Shown here: positions 38,602 to 52,300 of the stretch, in pieces | Layout of the letters: each line of letters starts with the position of its first letter | Position numbering within the stretch: the stretch's first letter is position 1 | From: Pegea sp. RAD2-039 | Taxonomy: Eukaryota > Chordata > Thaliacea > Salpida > Salpidae | Length of the DNA: 64,000 bases | Assembly (NCBI GenBank): GCA_034620365.1 | Contig: JAQGEQ010000207.1 | Location: 1 to 64,000 of the forward strand | Direction of reading: 5' to 3' | Made by a program: the position numbers and the translations under genes | Notes under the pieces: model-generated | The model's database searches: none | The model's input: only the letters and a program-made list of their open reading frames with translations | Told to the model about the DNA's origin: nothing

Positions 38602-39820
38602 AAATGTATATATTTTTTAGCTTAAAGTGATTTTATATACAATCTAGAATCATAAACATGATGAAACTCAATTTAAATAGAACGCTAAATAAACCAAAAA
38701 TCAACTTTTTCTTTAAAACCTAGAATCAACTTTTCTAATAAACTACCTTCAAAGGTTATTCTTAAAATAAAAATAAAATTTAAGAAAGAAAGAAAGAAAA
38801 ACTTTTATATAAAAATGATTAGATTAGGACTTAAAATCTATAGTTTATAAGAAAGTTTATTATTGTTTAATTTCCTGAATCTGTATTGAAGCTTATCAAT
38901 TTTATAGTAATTAGGATGTTTGATAGAAAATCAATGTTTTTTTATTAAAAAAATGCCGAAGGGGTCTTAACTAAAATTATTTTCATCCCTACTTTTTAAA
39001 AACAAAATTGGAAGCACTATCTAAAAGTATAACTACCTTCAAGTTTTCCATACAATTTTAGTTCATATTCTGCTTTATTTCATTAGCTGAAAATTATAAT
39101 ATTTTTATGTAAAAAGTTATTGATATACTTACTGAAATAGCAGACTCAACTTACAAATCACTTACATTAATTATTTGCTGAGAAACAATATTCTAAAGAC
39201 TATTTCTTTTAATTTTAATTTTCTAATGACCATTTATTTAACTACAGATTTATGTTGGGGGTCCGTTTCTATAGAAACAATTAATTTAGATAAATTTTGT
39301 AAAGAGCTCACGGCAGTGTTTTAAATCTAATTTATTGATTTTAAAGTAAATTTTGAAACCGATTAATTTCACCTAAAATATTTTCTAATGAAAATATTAT
39401 GTAACTGTAGATGCATTCTTTCTACTGTAAAAATAATTACAAATTTACTGTAATAGTATTAGCAATGTTATTCATTGTTTTTTTTACCAAGCTTTAAAAC
39501 GTTCAGATTTATAAAACAGAAGCATTTTAAAAAGTCAAGCTCTCTCACTGATTTATGAAAGAAAAAAGAACTCAATTTTAAAAAGGTTTTACGGCATTTC
39601 AGATAAACTTTACAATGAGCTATAAAAAGTAGTTTTAAACAAGTAAAAAAAGTAAATTGCTATCTAATAAAAAATTACAATATTCTTACATAAAAGTGGA
39701 AACAATCTCATTATCTTAAAAATAGTAGCAACAATCTTAAAAATTCTTTTAAAAGCATCTTTTTATAGTAATAACTTCTTTTAATAGTATCTTGTTAGGA
39801 TTGAAAACTAAAGTTTAATT

Positions 39821-39902
39821 TTTTTCGGCGCGTACTGTCGCAAACGATTTTCAAACAACTCACGCTTGAATGATTTCAACTAGTTTTATTTTTGGTGCTC
39901 TG
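39821..39902. promoter_or_regulatory. Paired E2F-like element, copy A
   Basis: TTTTTCGGCGCG, then ACTCACGCTTGA, then TTTTTGGTGCTC. The same arrangement occurs at 46996-47076 and, inverted, at 57430-57510; the GGCGC cores resemble E2F sites. Confidence 0.4.
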
Positions 39903-40069
39903 GTACTAGTCAAGTAAACATAAAAAAGTTGAACTATAATTCAAACCATTAGCTGAAGCTATACAAGGTTTTTGAAGAATAAACCAATATTCCTAAATTA
40001 ACTCACAAGAAAATTTACTTTTAGATTAAATTATCAATTGAACAGATAATTCAGCGTTAATGAATAGGT

Positions 40070-40085
40070 GGTTCTTGAAAGAACC
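40070..40085 (-). terminator. Histone H2A 3' stem-loop
   Basis: GGTTCTTTCAAGAACC on the minus strand: full stem, loop TTCA. Confidence 0.85.
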
Positions 40086-40103
40086 TTGCATCTTTCTGAC
40101 AAT

Positions 40104-40487
40104 TTAAACTTTCTTTGTGGCTGGCCCAGTCTTTTTCGGCAACAAAACTGCTTGGATATTTGGAAGAACTCCTCCTTGAGAAATTGTTACACCTCCAAGT
40201 AATTTATTTAACTCTTCGTCATTTCGAATCGCTAATTGTAAATGACGAGGAATGATTCGAGTTTTCTTGTTGTCACGAGCAGCATTTCCAGCCAATTCAA
40301 GAACTTCAGCACTCAAATATTCGAGAACAGCTGCAAGATAAACTGGTGCACCAGCACCTACACGTTGAGAGTAATTGCCATTTCTCAACAATCGATGAAC
40401 ACGACCAACAGGAAATTGAAGACCAGCCCGTGAAGATCGGCTCTTTGGCTTCGATTTTGATTTTGCTCCCTTACCAAGTCCTGACAT
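40104..40487 (-). CDS. Histone H2A
   Basis: Complete 127-codon H2A; the start at 40487 gives the common [11 protein letters not shown] terminus, and an in-frame ATG 13 codons upstream is ignored. Small differences from the consensus of the cluster: GVTISQGG for GVTIAQGG and a final V for A. Acidic-patch residues are intact. Divergent partner of the H2B at 40659. First gene of the left quintet H2A-H2B-H4-H3-H1; mirror partner is 56850-57233. Confidence 0.97.
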   Translation of the reverse strand: MSGLGKGAKSKSKPKSRSSRAGLQFPVGRVHRLLRNGNYSQRVGAGAPVYLAAVLEYLSAEVLELAGNAARDNKKTRIIPRHLQLAIRNDEELNKLLGGVTISQGGVLPNIQAVLLPKKTGPATKKV

Positions 40488-40658
40488 TTTCTTGTTTTTG
40501 ATAAAATTCTCAAATATTTCAAACAAATTTTTTAGAAATTTATAAATTTTATTGGTACAGACGTAGTCGAAATAGATACAGTCTGGTAGTTATTAGCATA
40601 ATTATAAGCTTTATATTTAGAAGTTTTTTTTTTTACTATTTTAGACAAATCATTCACC
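40488..40658. promoter_or_regulatory. Divergent H2A/H2B promoter
   Basis: Holds the GACGTAGTCGAAATAGATAC block (about 40561-40580), ATTAGCAT (octamer variant, about 40592) and a TATAAGC-like box before H2B. Confidence 0.65.
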
Positions 40659-41018
40659 ATGGTCGCATCAAAAGGAAGTAAGAAAGCAGTAAAGTCAGTT
40701 GCACCAACTGATAAGCCCAAGAAGCGCAAGGCTCGACGAAAGGAAAGTTTCAGCATTTATGTTTACAAAGTTTTGAAGCAGGTTCATCCAGATACTGGAA
40801 TTTCTAGTAAAGCTATGAGTATCATGAATTCATTTGTCAATGATATCTTTGAACGTATTGCGGCTGAAGCATCACGCTTGGCCAACTATAACAAACGTTC
40901 AACTATCAGTAGTCGTGAGATTCAAACAGCAGTAAGACTTTTGTTGCCAGGAGAATTAGCCAAGCATGCAGTTTCAGAAGGAACTAAAGCTGTTACCAAA
41001 TATACCAGCTCCAAGTAG
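40659..41018 (+). CDS. Histone H2B
   Basis: Complete 119-codon H2B. Tail reads [11 protein letters not shown] (one K where the other main-cluster copies have R). The fold and the AVTKYTSSK end are standard. Dimer partner of H2A in the nucleosome and transcribed divergently from it. The spacing to the following H4 (476 bp) equals that between the H2B and frameshifted H4 at 51.9-51.5 kb. Confidence 0.97.
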   Translation: MVASKGSKKAVKSVAPTDKPKKRKARRKESFSIYVYKVLKQVHPDTGISSKAMSIMNSFVNDIFERIAAEASRLANYNKRSTISSREIQTAVRLLLPGELAKHAVSEGTKAVTKYTSSK

Positions 41019-41037
41019 ATTTATTTGCTTGAAACCA

Positions 41038-41053
41038 GGTTCTTTTTAGAACC
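41038..41053 (+). terminator. Histone H2B 3' stem-loop
   Basis: GGTTCTTTTTAGAACC. Confidence 0.85.
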
Positions 41054-41414
41054 ACTTATTCACAGCACATTTTAAAATTTTTTGAAGATAAGGTTTACAT
41101 TTGAAATATTTTACGTTCAGTTTTTGATAAAATTTTGAATATTTAGAATTTCAAGAGTTTTATGATAAGTAAAGAATTTGTAAAATATACCTTTTCAAAA
41201 TGTTGTCTAAAAGTTAACCTTAAATGATATTTATAATTTTGAGAAAGTAAACACGTTTTAAGTTATTACTTACATTTACTTACATTAAGTGTATAACCAA
41301 TGAAAATAAGAAATTTGATAAAATTACAAGGAAATAACAAAGTCTGAAAAATTAGTATGATAAAGTTTTCTATGAATTTTTTTAACACTAGAGGCATTTT
41401 TTTTTTTGACATTT
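41054..41414. other. H2B-H4 spacer
   Basis: No gene; inverted copies at 51546-51905 (very close) and 55858-56252 (weak). Confidence 0.55.
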
Positions 41415-41440
41415 CGTTGCGTCTGAAATTTTATATAAAT
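41415..41440 (+). promoter_or_regulatory. H4 promoter element and TATA box
   Basis: CGTTGCGTCTGAAA followed at once by TTATATAAAT, about 55 bases before the ATG. Confidence 0.7.
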
Positions 41441-41470
41441 AACCGACTCGTGCAGTTTAACATATCATAA

Positions 41471-41806
<336 letters not shown>

Positions 41807-41820
41807 GCTACTAAACTATA

Positions 41821-41836
41821 GGTCCTTTTTAGGACC
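41821..41836 (+). terminator. Histone H4 3' stem-loop
   Basis: GGTCCTTTTTAGGACC, the H4-type stem. Confidence 0.85.
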
Positions 41837-42786
<950 letters not shown>

Positions 42787-42804
42787 ACAGTTTACAATAT
42801 AACC

Positions 42805-42820
42805 GGTTCTTTTTAGAACC
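42805..42820 (+). terminator. Histone H3 3' stem-loop
   Basis: GGTTCTTTTTAGAACC. Confidence 0.85.
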
Positions 42821-43279
42821 ACTTAAACTTTAGCATTTAAATGTATGACAACTAAATCAACGACCTATCTTAGTATCTATATACTTTATTTTTTAACAGT
42901 TATCAATGTTGGGTCTCTGAGTTATTAAATCGATTAAGTGAAATTTGTAAATTTACGCAAAACAAGTTATTATATGAATTTTTTTTTAAACGTTGCGTCT
43001 TAAGATCGTCCGTAAAGCAATTATTAAAAGCTTATATAAAAATTGTGTTCAATTTTCAAATTTATCATTCATTTTGATTCATAAGGCGTTATAGTTTGCA
43101 ATAGTCAAGTGAAGGTTTTCGAACAAATTTCACTGTAATTAACAATCTCTTAACTATTTGAAACATCATTTTGAGTATCTGCTAATCTCAGTTATGTAAA
43201 AGAACGATTTCATCTCCAAAATTATTTCAAAAGATTTCAAGTGTAAGAAAATTAGGTTAGAACAAAGCTCATTATTTAA
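42821..43279. other. H3-H1 spacer
   Basis: No gene; inverted copy at 53990-54449. Contains one CGTTGCGTCT at about 42991, the H4-type element, followed by a TATATAAA-like stretch at 43033 with no coding sequence after it, so a vestigial promoter is possible. Confidence 0.5.
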
Positions 43280-43294
43280 ACGTTTAGTAAACGT
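43280..43294 (+). promoter_or_regulatory. H1 promoter palindrome
   Basis: ACGTTTAGTAAACGT, 54 bases before the ATG and followed by GTATAAAT at about 43307. Confidence 0.65.
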
Positions 43295-43348
43295 CCGTAA
43301 TAACCAGTATAAATTGCATTGATTTGAAAACTTTTAAAATCTACAAAA

Positions 43349-43936
43349 ATGGCGGTGAAGACTTCTCCAATTGTTTCAAAAAAACCAACTAAGAAAGCAT
43401 CAGATCATCCTACTTATAAGGAGATGATCAAAGATGCAGTAGTTGCTTTGAAAGATAGGAAAGGTTCCTCACGCCAAGCTATTGTTAAGTATGTTAAAGA
43501 CAATAATAAAGTCAGTGATGATTGTGATCAGTATGTTAAACAAGCGTTAGTAAAAGCTGTTGTTTCTGGTTTATTTGTTCAGACATCAGGTAAAGGTGCT
43601 TCTGGTTCTTTCAAACTTGCTAAAGTTGAAAAGAAACCAGTTGTTAAGGTACAAAAAACAGCTGTTGCTAAGAAACCATCTGTTGCTAAGAAAGTATCTG
43701 TTGCTAAGAAACCATCTGTTGTTAAGAAACCAACTGTAACAGCAAAAAAGATAGTGACAAAGAAAACTGTTAAAACGCCAGTTTCCCCAGTCAAGAAATC
43801 GCCCAGAAAAGTCGCAAAGAAAACTGTATCTACTAAAAAAGCCACCATCAAGAAAACAACTTCCAAGGCTAAAGCAAATGTAAAGAAGCCTGCTGTTAAA
43901 AAAACTGCTTCTAAAAAGACTACTGCTAAAAAGTGA
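43349..43936 (+). CDS. Linker histone H1
   Basis: Complete 195-codon H1. A short basic N-terminal arm precedes a winged-helix globular domain (about residues 19-90: HPTYKEMIKDAVVALKDRKG to KGASGSFKLAK). A lysine-rich tail follows, with tandem KKPSVAKK/KKVSVAKK/KKPSVVKK repeats and SPVKKSPRK motifs of the kind phosphorylated in the cell cycle. It binds linker DNA between nucleosomes. Intronless, with a histone stem-loop. Last gene of the left quintet; mirror partner 53333-53920. Confidence 0.96.
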   Translation: MAVKTSPIVSKKPTKKASDHPTYKEMIKDAVVALKDRKGSSRQAIVKYVKDNNKVSDDCDQYVKQALVKAVVSGLFVQTSGKGASGSFKLAKVEKKPVVKVQKTAVAKKPSVAKKVSVAKKPSVVKKPTVTAKKIVTKKTVKTPVSPVKKSPRKVAKKTVSTKKATIKKTTSKAKANVKKPAVKKTASKKTTAKK

Positions 43937-43955
43937 GCCTAATTTAATGTTTATC

Positions 43956-43971
43956 GGTTCTTCTCAGAACC
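43956..43971 (+). terminator. Histone H1 3' stem-loop
   Basis: GGTTCTTCTCAGAACC; the loop TCTC is specific to H1 genes here. Confidence 0.85.
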
Positions 43972-44241
43972 ACCAATTTATAACGACTTAACAAAGAATG
44001 TAGGAATCAATAGCATCAACCACTATGTTAGATTTGTTCGATAACACACTTAACACCAAAATGAGATCTTTTAGTTTGATCTAAGTAAGTAAAATATCTA
44101 GTATTAACTTGATGCTGCCGAAATTATTTATATCAAATGATGTTTAATTGATTGTAAAAAATCTATCAATTTATTATTTATTATCTGTGTGACTGAGTAT
44201 TACTAAACACAGGAATAACCTTGATTTTGTTCTAAATAAGT

Positions 44242-44257
44242 GGTTCTAAGAAGAACC
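44242..44257 (-). terminator. Histone H2A 3' stem-loop
   Basis: GGTTCTTCTTAGAACC on the minus strand. Confidence 0.85.
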
Positions 44258-44298
44258 TGTTATTTGTCTGACAATTTAAGCTTTAATTGGTTAACAAT

Positions 44299-44682
44299 CT
44301 AAGCTTTCTTTGTGGCTGGCCCAGTCTTTTTCGGCAACAAAACTGCTTGGATATTTGGAAGAACTCCTCCTTGAGCAATTGTTACACCTCCAAGTAATTT
44401 ATTTAACTCTTCGTCATTTCGAATCGCTAATTGTAAATGACGAGGAATGATTCGAGTTTTCTTGTTGTCACGAGCAGCATTTCCAGCCAATTCAAGAACT
44501 TCAGCACTCAAATATTCGAGAACTGCAGCAAGATAAACTGGTGCACCAGCACCTACACGTTGAGAGTAATTGCCATTTCTCAACAATCGATGAACACGAC
44601 CAACAGGAAATTGAAGACCAGCCCGTGAAGATCGGCTCTTTGGCTTCGATTTTGATTTTGCTCCTTTACCAAGTCCTGACAT
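44299..44682 (-). CDS. Histone H2A
   Basis: Complete 127-codon H2A, taken here as the consensus of the cluster ([11 protein letters not shown] ... [12 protein letters not shown] ... [10 protein letters not shown]). The coding region is followed by a second AAGCTTTAATTGG tract before the stem-loop, a short tandem duplication of the 3' end (44267-44300). Divergent partner of the H2B at 44841. Confidence 0.97.
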   Translation of the reverse strand: MSGLGKGAKSKSKPKSRSSRAGLQFPVGRVHRLLRNGNYSQRVGAGAPVYLAAVLEYLSAEVLELAGNAARDNKKTRIIPRHLQLAIRNDEELNKLLGGVTIAQGGVLPNIQAVLLPKKTGPATKKA

Positions 44683-44840
44683 TTTCTTGTTTTTTTAAAA
44701 TTCCATAATATTTCAAAAAATATTTTTTAATTTCAGTATTACAGACGTAGTCGAAATAGATACAGTCTGGTAGTTATTAGCATAATTATAAGCTTTATAT
44801 TTAGAAGTTTTTTTTAACTATTTTAGACAAATCATACACC
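44683..44840. promoter_or_regulatory. Divergent H2A/H2B promoter
   Basis: Almost identical to 40488-40658: ACAGACGTAGTCGAAATAG and ATTAGCAT present, spacing the same. Confidence 0.65.
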
Positions 44841-45200
44841 ATGGTCGCATCAAAAGGAAGTAAGAAAGCAGTAAAGTCAGTTGCACCAACTGATAAGCCC
44901 AAGAAGCGCAGGGCTCGCCGAAAAGAAAGTTTCAGCATTTATGTTTACAAAGTTTTGAAGCAGGTTCATCCAGATACTGGAATTTCTAGTAAAGCTATGA
45001 GTATCATGAATTCATTTGTTAATGATATCTTTGAACGTATTGCCGCTGAAGCTTCACGCTTGGCCAACTACAACAAACGTTCAACTATCAGTAGTCGTGA
45101 GATTCAAACAGCAGTAAGACTTTTGTTGCCAGGAGAATTAGCCAAGCATGCAGTTTCAGAAGGAACTAAAGCTGTTACCAAATATACTAGCTCCAAGTAG
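44841..45200 (+). CDS. Histone H2B
   Basis: Complete 119-codon H2B with the common [12 protein letters not shown] tail. Same protein as 50119, 51941 and 56288. Convergent with the following H4 on the minus strand, unlike the left quintet where H2B and H4 run the same way. Confidence 0.97.
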   Translation: MVASKGSKKAVKSVAPTDKPKKRRARRKESFSIYVYKVLKQVHPDTGISSKAMSIMNSFVNDIFERIAAEASRLANYNKRSTISSREIQTAVRLLLPGELAKHAVSEGTKAVTKYTSSK

Positions 45201-45219
45201 ATTTATTTGCTTGAAACCA

Positions 45220-45235
45220 GGTTCTTTTTAGAACC
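45220..45235 (+). terminator. Histone H2B 3' stem-loop
   Basis: GGTTCTTTTTAGAACC. Confidence 0.85.
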
Positions 45236-45648
45236 ACTTATTCAAAATTTGAACTTATACGATTAAAGAGACTATCTTAGTATTTTGTCATTGTGCAATG
45301 AGAGTTTGATATAAAAGTTAAAATGTATAATTTTATGTAATTTAAAACAATATGATTTAGAGTTCTCGTTTCAATATTTATAGGATTCTCATGACTGCGT
45401 TAAATACCGAAAAATATAACTCAGTGGCATATTTTATTTTTATTCATTAATACAAATTTAATTACAATTTTTTGAATTACAGAAGCTATTTTTTTAGTTC
45501 GTTTCAATAATTAAACTAAAGTATTTTTAAATGTTAAATTACATTTAAAGCTGTTTTAAAACTCTGTTTAATTAAGAAATAAATTTATAAATGTTGTGAG
45601 AGATAACTGTTACTGTCAATTAAAAAACTATTAGTTGAAATTATTGGT
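45236..45648. other. H2B-H4 convergent spacer
   Basis: No gene; inverted single-copy counterpart of the doubled spacer at 25230-26000. Confidence 0.55.
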
Positions 45649-45664
45649 GGTCCTAAAAAGGACC
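45649..45664 (-). terminator. Histone H4 3' stem-loop
   Basis: GGTCCTTTTTAGGACC on the minus strand. Confidence 0.85.
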
Positions 45665-45678
45665 TATAGTTAAGTAGC

Positions 45679-46125
<447 letters not shown>

Positions 46126-46995
46126 ACTCAGAAAGAGGTTAGATTTGTTTTTGTTGATAAGCAAAAGTATATGTAACCTAAATTAAGTTATATTAAAATA
46201 ATAGTCGGGTTCTATTTCTCGCCAGTTTTTTTTAGTTGTTTGTTTATTTTGAAATATATCATCGTGAAAGTAAGTTAACTTATACTAAATAAAAACATTT
46301 TTTCATCATCTATTTTTTACTTTGATGATATTTTTAAAGCAAGTATTAAAAGTAATGCCTACAAAAAATTTGGAGAACACGTAGTTTGTTTTAAATCTTT
46401 TAAGCGTCTAAGTCTTCATTAACTCAAACAATAAAAATATTAATAAAAAATCTTTATTAAAGAAGTACAAATCAACTATAAAAAAAATTAATTTTTTGAA
46501 AATATCATGTACTTTTAATTTAATGGCCAAAAACATTTTTGATCATACAGTACCAACTAAACATAATTTAGCTCATATGCTTGGTAAGATACTTTGAAAA
46601 TACACAAGAATGTAACTATCAGAAGGGTAGATACTATTCATAGCCTTACAAAAGGTTTTAGTGACAGTGGTTAAATTCAAGTTGTCAAAAATTTCACTTT
46701 TGATTATCTTTTTCCACAATTTTAAAATTGTGCAGATATTTATTATTTATAAGCGTAATAAGTTTTTTAAAACAAGTGCTGCTATTGTTAAACTGAAATT
46801 AAAGCTATCCATGCTTGACTGACTTTAAGCTTATATTCGATAAAACAGTTTTAAATAATGAATAAATTCAAGTGATGATTCTAAATATTTCATGCATAAT
46901 GCGATTTATGAATAAGTATTCACAAGATATCATGAAATATTAAAACAATATTTATCATAAACAAAACTTGATGTTCTTCAAAATTAAAATTAAAT
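46126..46995. other. H4-H3 divergent spacer
   Basis: AT-rich; no gene, RNA or repeat seen. Confidence 0.5.
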
Positions 46996-47076
46996 ATTTT
47001 TGGCGCGTTTTCTTACAACCGAATTTAAAAAACTCACGCTTGACTGAATTCAGCTCGCTGCAACTTTTGGCGCTCC
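46996..47076. promoter_or_regulatory. Paired E2F-like element, copy B
   Basis: TTTTTGGCGCG, ACTCACGCTTGA and TTTTGGCGCTCC in order, about 450 bp upstream of H3. Best match of the three copies to the E2F consensus on both sides. Confidence 0.45.
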
Positions 47077-47518
47077 AGCAAAAAGTGGATAAGAGGAAGT
47101 TGAACAATAGCAACTTTTTTAAATTTTCTAATCTTAGCTAGTTTTGTGATAGTAGCCCTTGTACGTTAATACTATTAAACTGTTTAACTTTTATCTCACA
47201 AATTTGGCAATGTATTTTTTTAATAAGGCATTTATTAAACAAAAACCAACATTTGATTTTCATTCATTTTGGAACTTTGTTCCGTGCTCAATTCTATGTT
47301 GTGTTCTTGTTCGGCTAATTACAACAATTAAATATTAGCTGTCATTAAATTCGAACAGAAGAAATGGTTATATTACTTGATAAAAAAGTAAACAATAATG
47401 CAGTTTAAAAAGATAGCCTAGAAATCACTAAGTAAATAAATTTGCACTGTTTCGTGAAGGTTTGTAATTTTGTATATATAGTAAAGTGTTGGCGCTCGAA
47501 ATCTCTTGATCATATTAA

Positions 47519-47935
<417 letters not shown>

Positions 47936-47953
47936 ATAGTTTATATTTTAACA

Positions 47954-47969
47954 GGTTCTTTTTAGAACC
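47954..47969 (+). terminator. Histone H3 3' stem-loop
   Basis: GGTTCTTTTTAGAACC. Confidence 0.85.
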
Positions 47970-48526
47970 ACCACATAGTAGCAGCCTCAATTTTAATTGC
48001 TTAATTAAGTCCATCAAAAGTCAGTATATGTTCACTAATTTGATATTTTAAATATCACTATCAGATAATTTATTATTTAAATTTGATTAAGTAGTTTTTC
48101 AGAATGTAGTTGAAGTGATTTTGTAAAACCTTTAGAATGATAATATGATAACTTCATGAAAAAAAGTAAAATACTCGTTGAAATAGATAAATTTAAAATA
48201 TTTTGATAAAATGAAGCACTTTAATGTATAAGTCGTTTGTTAGACTATCTTTAGTTGCCTCAGAAAACTAAATAATTCGTAATAAAGTTTTATCAAGTAT
48301 CTTAATATTAAAAATTAACTGTTGCAAACGTCAAAGTTTTTTTAATAAAATTTGAATAAAATTTTTTGAATAAATACATATTATTATTTAACCATGAAAC
48401 ATGATAAAATCGATAAAAGAATATTTGCACTCTTAATCAGTGATACTTAATTGAAAGAATAATATAACTTCATAAAATATTATACTAAGTAAAATAGCTA
48501 ATTTCAGAACAAATTGAAATATTTAA
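47970..48526. other. H3-H1 spacer
   Basis: No gene; inverted copy at 22972-23526. Confidence 0.55.
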
Positions 48527-48541
48527 ACGTTTAGTAAACGT
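48527..48541 (+). promoter_or_regulatory. H1 promoter palindrome
   Basis: ACGTTTAGTAAACGT, same position relative to the ATG as before the H1 at 43349. Confidence 0.65.
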
Positions 48542-48595
48542 CCAAAATAACCACTACAAATTGCATTGATCTGAAAACTTTTAAAATCTACAAAA

Positions 48596-49165
48596 ATGGC
48601 GGTGAAGACTTCTCCAGTTGTTTCAAAAAAACCAACTAAGAAAGCATCAGATCATCCTACTTATAAGGAAATGATCACAGATGCAGTAGTTGCTTTGAAA
48701 GATAGGAAAGGTTCCTCACGCCAAGCTATTGTTAAGTATGTTAAAGACAATAATAAAGTCAGTGATGATTGTGATCAGTATGTTAAACAAGCGTTAGTTA
48801 AAGCTGTTTTTTCTGGTTTATTTGTTCAGACATCAGGTAAAGGTGCTTCTGGTTCTTTTAAACTTGCTAAAGTTGAGAAGAAACCAGTTGTTAAGGTACA
48901 GAAAACAGCTGTTGCTAAGAAACCATCTGTTGCTAAGAAAGCATCTGTTGCTAAGAAACAAACAGTAACAGCAAAAAGGATGGTTACAAAAAAAAGTATT
49001 AAGAAGCCAGTTTCCCCAGCCAAGAAATCACCCAGAAAAGTCGCAAAGAAAACTGTGTCTACTAAAAAAGCCACCATCAAGAAGACAACTTCAAAGGCTA
49101 AAGCAAATGTGAAGAAGCCTTCAGTTAAAAAAACTGCTTCTAAAAAGACTACTGCTAAAAAGTGA
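48596..49165 (+). CDS. Linker histone H1, shorter tail
   Basis: Complete 189-codon H1. The globular domain differs at a few residues (MITDAVV; AVFSGLF for AVVSGLF). The tail lacks one KPSVVKK repeat present in the 195-codon copies and has KRMVTKKSIKKP where they have KKIVTKKTVKTP or similar. Its inverted copy at 22355-22902 is a pseudogene. Confidence 0.96.
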   Translation: MAVKTSPVVSKKPTKKASDHPTYKEMITDAVVALKDRKGSSRQAIVKYVKDNNKVSDDCDQYVKQALVKAVFSGLFVQTSGKGASGSFKLAKVEKKPVVKVQKTAVAKKPSVAKKASVAKKQTVTAKRMVTKKSIKKPVSPAKKSPRKVAKKTVSTKKATIKKTTSKAKANVKKPSVKKTASKKTTAKK

Positions 49166-49184
49166 GCCTAATTTAATGTTTATC

Positions 49185-49200
49185 GGTTCTTCTCAGAACC
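49185..49200 (+). terminator. Histone H1 3' stem-loop
   Basis: GGTTCTTCTCAGAACC. Confidence 0.85.
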
Positions 49201-49497
49201 ACCAAATTATATTGACTTAACTAAGAATGTAGAAATCAATAGTAACAACAACTATGTTAGCTTTGTTCGATAATGCACAAGTACTTACTGATGAGCTACT
49301 GTGGTGTATGTAAAAGTTAGAGTTTGTACAGAATTTAACTAGATTTTTTACATTAGTAATTTAGTTTAATATTGATCTACAAACGAAATCATTTGATGAG
49401 TTGCAGTTTCTTTAGCATTTAAAATATTAATTTGAATTCTTCAGCTAGCATTGTATAATTTTTAGACTACCAAATTTGGAAAATATTGAATTTAAGT

Positions 49498-49513
49498 GGC
49501 TCTTAAAAGAACC
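49498..49513 (-). terminator. Histone H2A 3' stem-loop with a wobble pair
   Basis: GGTTCTTTTAAGAGCC on the minus strand: the third stem pair is T.G instead of T-A. Confidence 0.75.
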
Positions 49514-49531
49514 TTACATTCGACTAACAAT

Positions 49532-50118
<587 letters not shown>

Positions 50119-50478
50119 ATGGTCGCGTCAAAAGGAAGTAAGAAAGCAGTAAAGTCAGTTGCACCAACTGATAAGCCCAAGAAGCGCAGGGCTCGCCGAA
50201 AAGAGAGTTTCAGCATTTATGTTTACAAAGTTTTGAAGCAGGTTCACCCAGATACTGGAATTTCTAGTAAAGCTATGAGTATCATGAATTCATTTGTCAA
50301 TGATATCTTTGAACGTATTGCAGCTGAAGCTTCACGCTTGGCCAACTACAACAAACGTTCAACTATCAGTAGTCGTGAGATTCAAACAGCAGTAAGACTT
50401 TTGTTGCCAGGAGAATTAGCCAAGCATGCAGTTTCAGAAGGAACTAAAGCTGTTACCAAATATACTAGCTCCAAGTAG
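50119..50478 (+). CDS. Histone H2B
   Basis: Complete 119-codon H2B, same protein as 44841; start at 50119 rather than the ATG three codons upstream (MHI). Convergent with the frameshifted H4 at 51155-51465. This is the last gene before the orientation switch of the main cluster. Confidence 0.97.
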   Translation: MVASKGSKKAVKSVAPTDKPKKRRARRKESFSIYVYKVLKQVHPDTGISSKAMSIMNSFVNDIFERIAAEASRLANYNKRSTISSREIQTAVRLLLPGELAKHAVSEGTKAVTKYTSSK

Positions 50479-50496
50479 ATTTATCTGCTTAAAATC

Positions 50497-50512
50497 GGTT
50501 CTTTTTAGAATC
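50497..50512 (+). terminator. Histone H2B stem-loop with a weakened stem
   Basis: GGTTCTTTTTAGAATC: the second pair from the base is G.T instead of G-C, and the usual ACC flank is ACT. Confidence 0.75.
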
Positions 50513-51124
50513 ACTTTATTTTCAAGCAATTATTTTTCTTTTCATAAAATAAAATTTTTTCAAGTTTTGTTGCTTTTTGAGAAGATTATTTACCTTAAGC
50601 AACGGCTTATAAGACTCGCTATAGGGTTTCTATATCTATTTCAAAAAACTATTTGTTGAAAATTCATTTTAAGCAACTTTTTTATGAATACTGAAAGTAG
50701 TTTAACGGTTGTGAAAAGCAACTTAACATTTTTAGATTTGTCTAAATAAATGACGTAAAATCACATAAGTTGATATTTAAAAAAAAAATTTGAATTAAAT
50801 ACAAATCAATAAAATGCAACTTAGCAGTATACTTCTATACATATTTAGAATCAAGATCAATAAATACTTTTAGTGTTTTTCATTTTATCTTGGAAAATTT
50901 CAATAACTTATAGTGGTTATTCGTGATGGTAGTAAACTATATAATATTTAGTAGATTTTATTTAGTGCAAAAAATAATTTAACAGTAATCATGCTCTAAA
51001 TGAAGGCTATAGTCGAATTATTTTAGAGTATTATGAAATTGTTTGTTTATTGTCGTATGATATAACATTTAAAAACTAGACATAAATAAATCATCAAGTA
51101 AAATTAAAACAACTTTTGGATAGT
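50513..51124. other. Spacer at the turning point of the cluster
   Basis: No gene. I could not match it to another spacer in the window; the two mirrored halves of the cluster meet at or near here. Confidence 0.45.
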
Positions 51125-51140
51125 GGTCCTTAAAAGGACC
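51125..51140 (-). terminator. Histone H4 3' stem-loop
   Basis: GGTCCTTTTAAGGACC on the minus strand, intact despite the frameshift in the gene. Confidence 0.85.
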
Positions 51141-51154
51141 TAGTTTTTAGTAAC

Positions 51155-51489
<335 letters not shown>

Positions 51490-51520
51490 TTATGATATAT
51501 TAAACTGCAAGAGTCGGTAA

Positions 51521-51545
51521 TTTATATAAAATTTCAGACGCAACG
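51521..51545 (-). promoter_or_regulatory. H4 promoter element and TATA box
   Basis: CGTTGCGTCTG at 51545-51535 and TTTATATAAA at 51530-51521 on the minus strand, in front of the frameshifted H4. Confidence 0.65.
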
Positions 51546-51905
51546 AAATGTCAAAAAAAAAATGCCTCTAGTGTTAAAAAAATTCATAGAAAACTTTATC
51601 ATACTAATTTTTCAGACTTTGTTATTTCCTTGTAATTTTATCAAATTTCTTATTTTCATTGGTTATACACTCAATGTAAGTAAATGTAAGTAATAATTTA
51701 AAACGTGTTTACTTTCTTAAAATTATAAATAGCATTTAAGGTTAACTTTTAGACAATATTTTGAAAAGTTATATTTTACAAATTCTTTACTAATCATAAA
51801 ACTCTTGAAATTCTAAATATTCAAAATTTTATCAAAAACTGAACGTAAAATATTTCAAATGTAAACCTTATCTTCAAAAAATTTTAAAATGTGCTGTTAA
51901 TAAGT
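51546..51905. other. H4-H2B spacer
   Basis: No gene; nearly identical, inverted, to 41054-41414. Confidence 0.6.
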
Positions 51906-51921
51906 GGTTCTAAAAAGAACC
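51906..51921 (-). terminator. Histone H2B 3' stem-loop
   Basis: GGTTCTTTTTAGAACC on the minus strand. Confidence 0.85.
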
Positions 51922-51940
51922 TGGTTTCAAGCAAATAAAT

Positions 51941-52300
51941 CTACTTGGAGCTGGTATATTTGGTAACAGCTTTAGTTCCTTCTGAAACTGCATGCTTGGC
52001 TAATTCTCCTGGCAACAAAAGTCTCACTGCTGTTTGAATCTCACGACTACTGATAGTTGAACGTTTGTTGTAGTTGGCCAAGCGTGAAGCTTCAGCGGCA
52101 ATACGTTCAAAGATATCATTAACAAATGAATTCATGATACTCATAGCTTTACTAGAAATTCCAGTATCTGGATGAACCTGCTTCAAAACTTTGTAAACAT
52201 AAATGCTGAAACTTTCTTTTCGGCGAGCTCTGCGCTTCTTGGGCTTATCAGTTGGTGCAACTGACTTTACTGCTTTCTTACTTCCTTTTGATGCGACCAT
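51941..52300 (-). CDS. Histone H2B
   Basis: Complete 119-codon H2B with the [10 protein letters not shown] tail. Divergent from the H2A at 52457 and in line with the frameshifted H4 downstream. Mirror partner by position is 44841, but its 3' spacer matches the one after 40659, so the two left-hand H2B units were mixed by recombination or conversion. Confidence 0.97.
   Translation of the reverse strand: MVASKGSKKAVKSVAPTDKPKKRRARRKESFSIYVYKVLKQVHPDTGISSKAMSIMNSFVNDIFERIAAEASRLANYNKRSTISSREIQTAVRLLLPGELAKHAVSEGTKAVTKYTSSK

Larger units (their letters stand above)
37690..40060. repeat. Spacer repeat unit F, copy 2
   Basis: Direct copy of 17620-19450 and inverted relative to 57240-58380. It carries about 750 bp (roughly 39050-39800) absent from copy 3. 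Confidence 0.8.

Noticed and set aside
43579-43866. Long antisense frames opposite the H1, H2A and M13 genes (also 48826-49080, 53403-53690, 44437-44628, 16650-16988)
   Set aside because: They are mirror images of biased codon use in real genes and recur only where the sense gene recurs.
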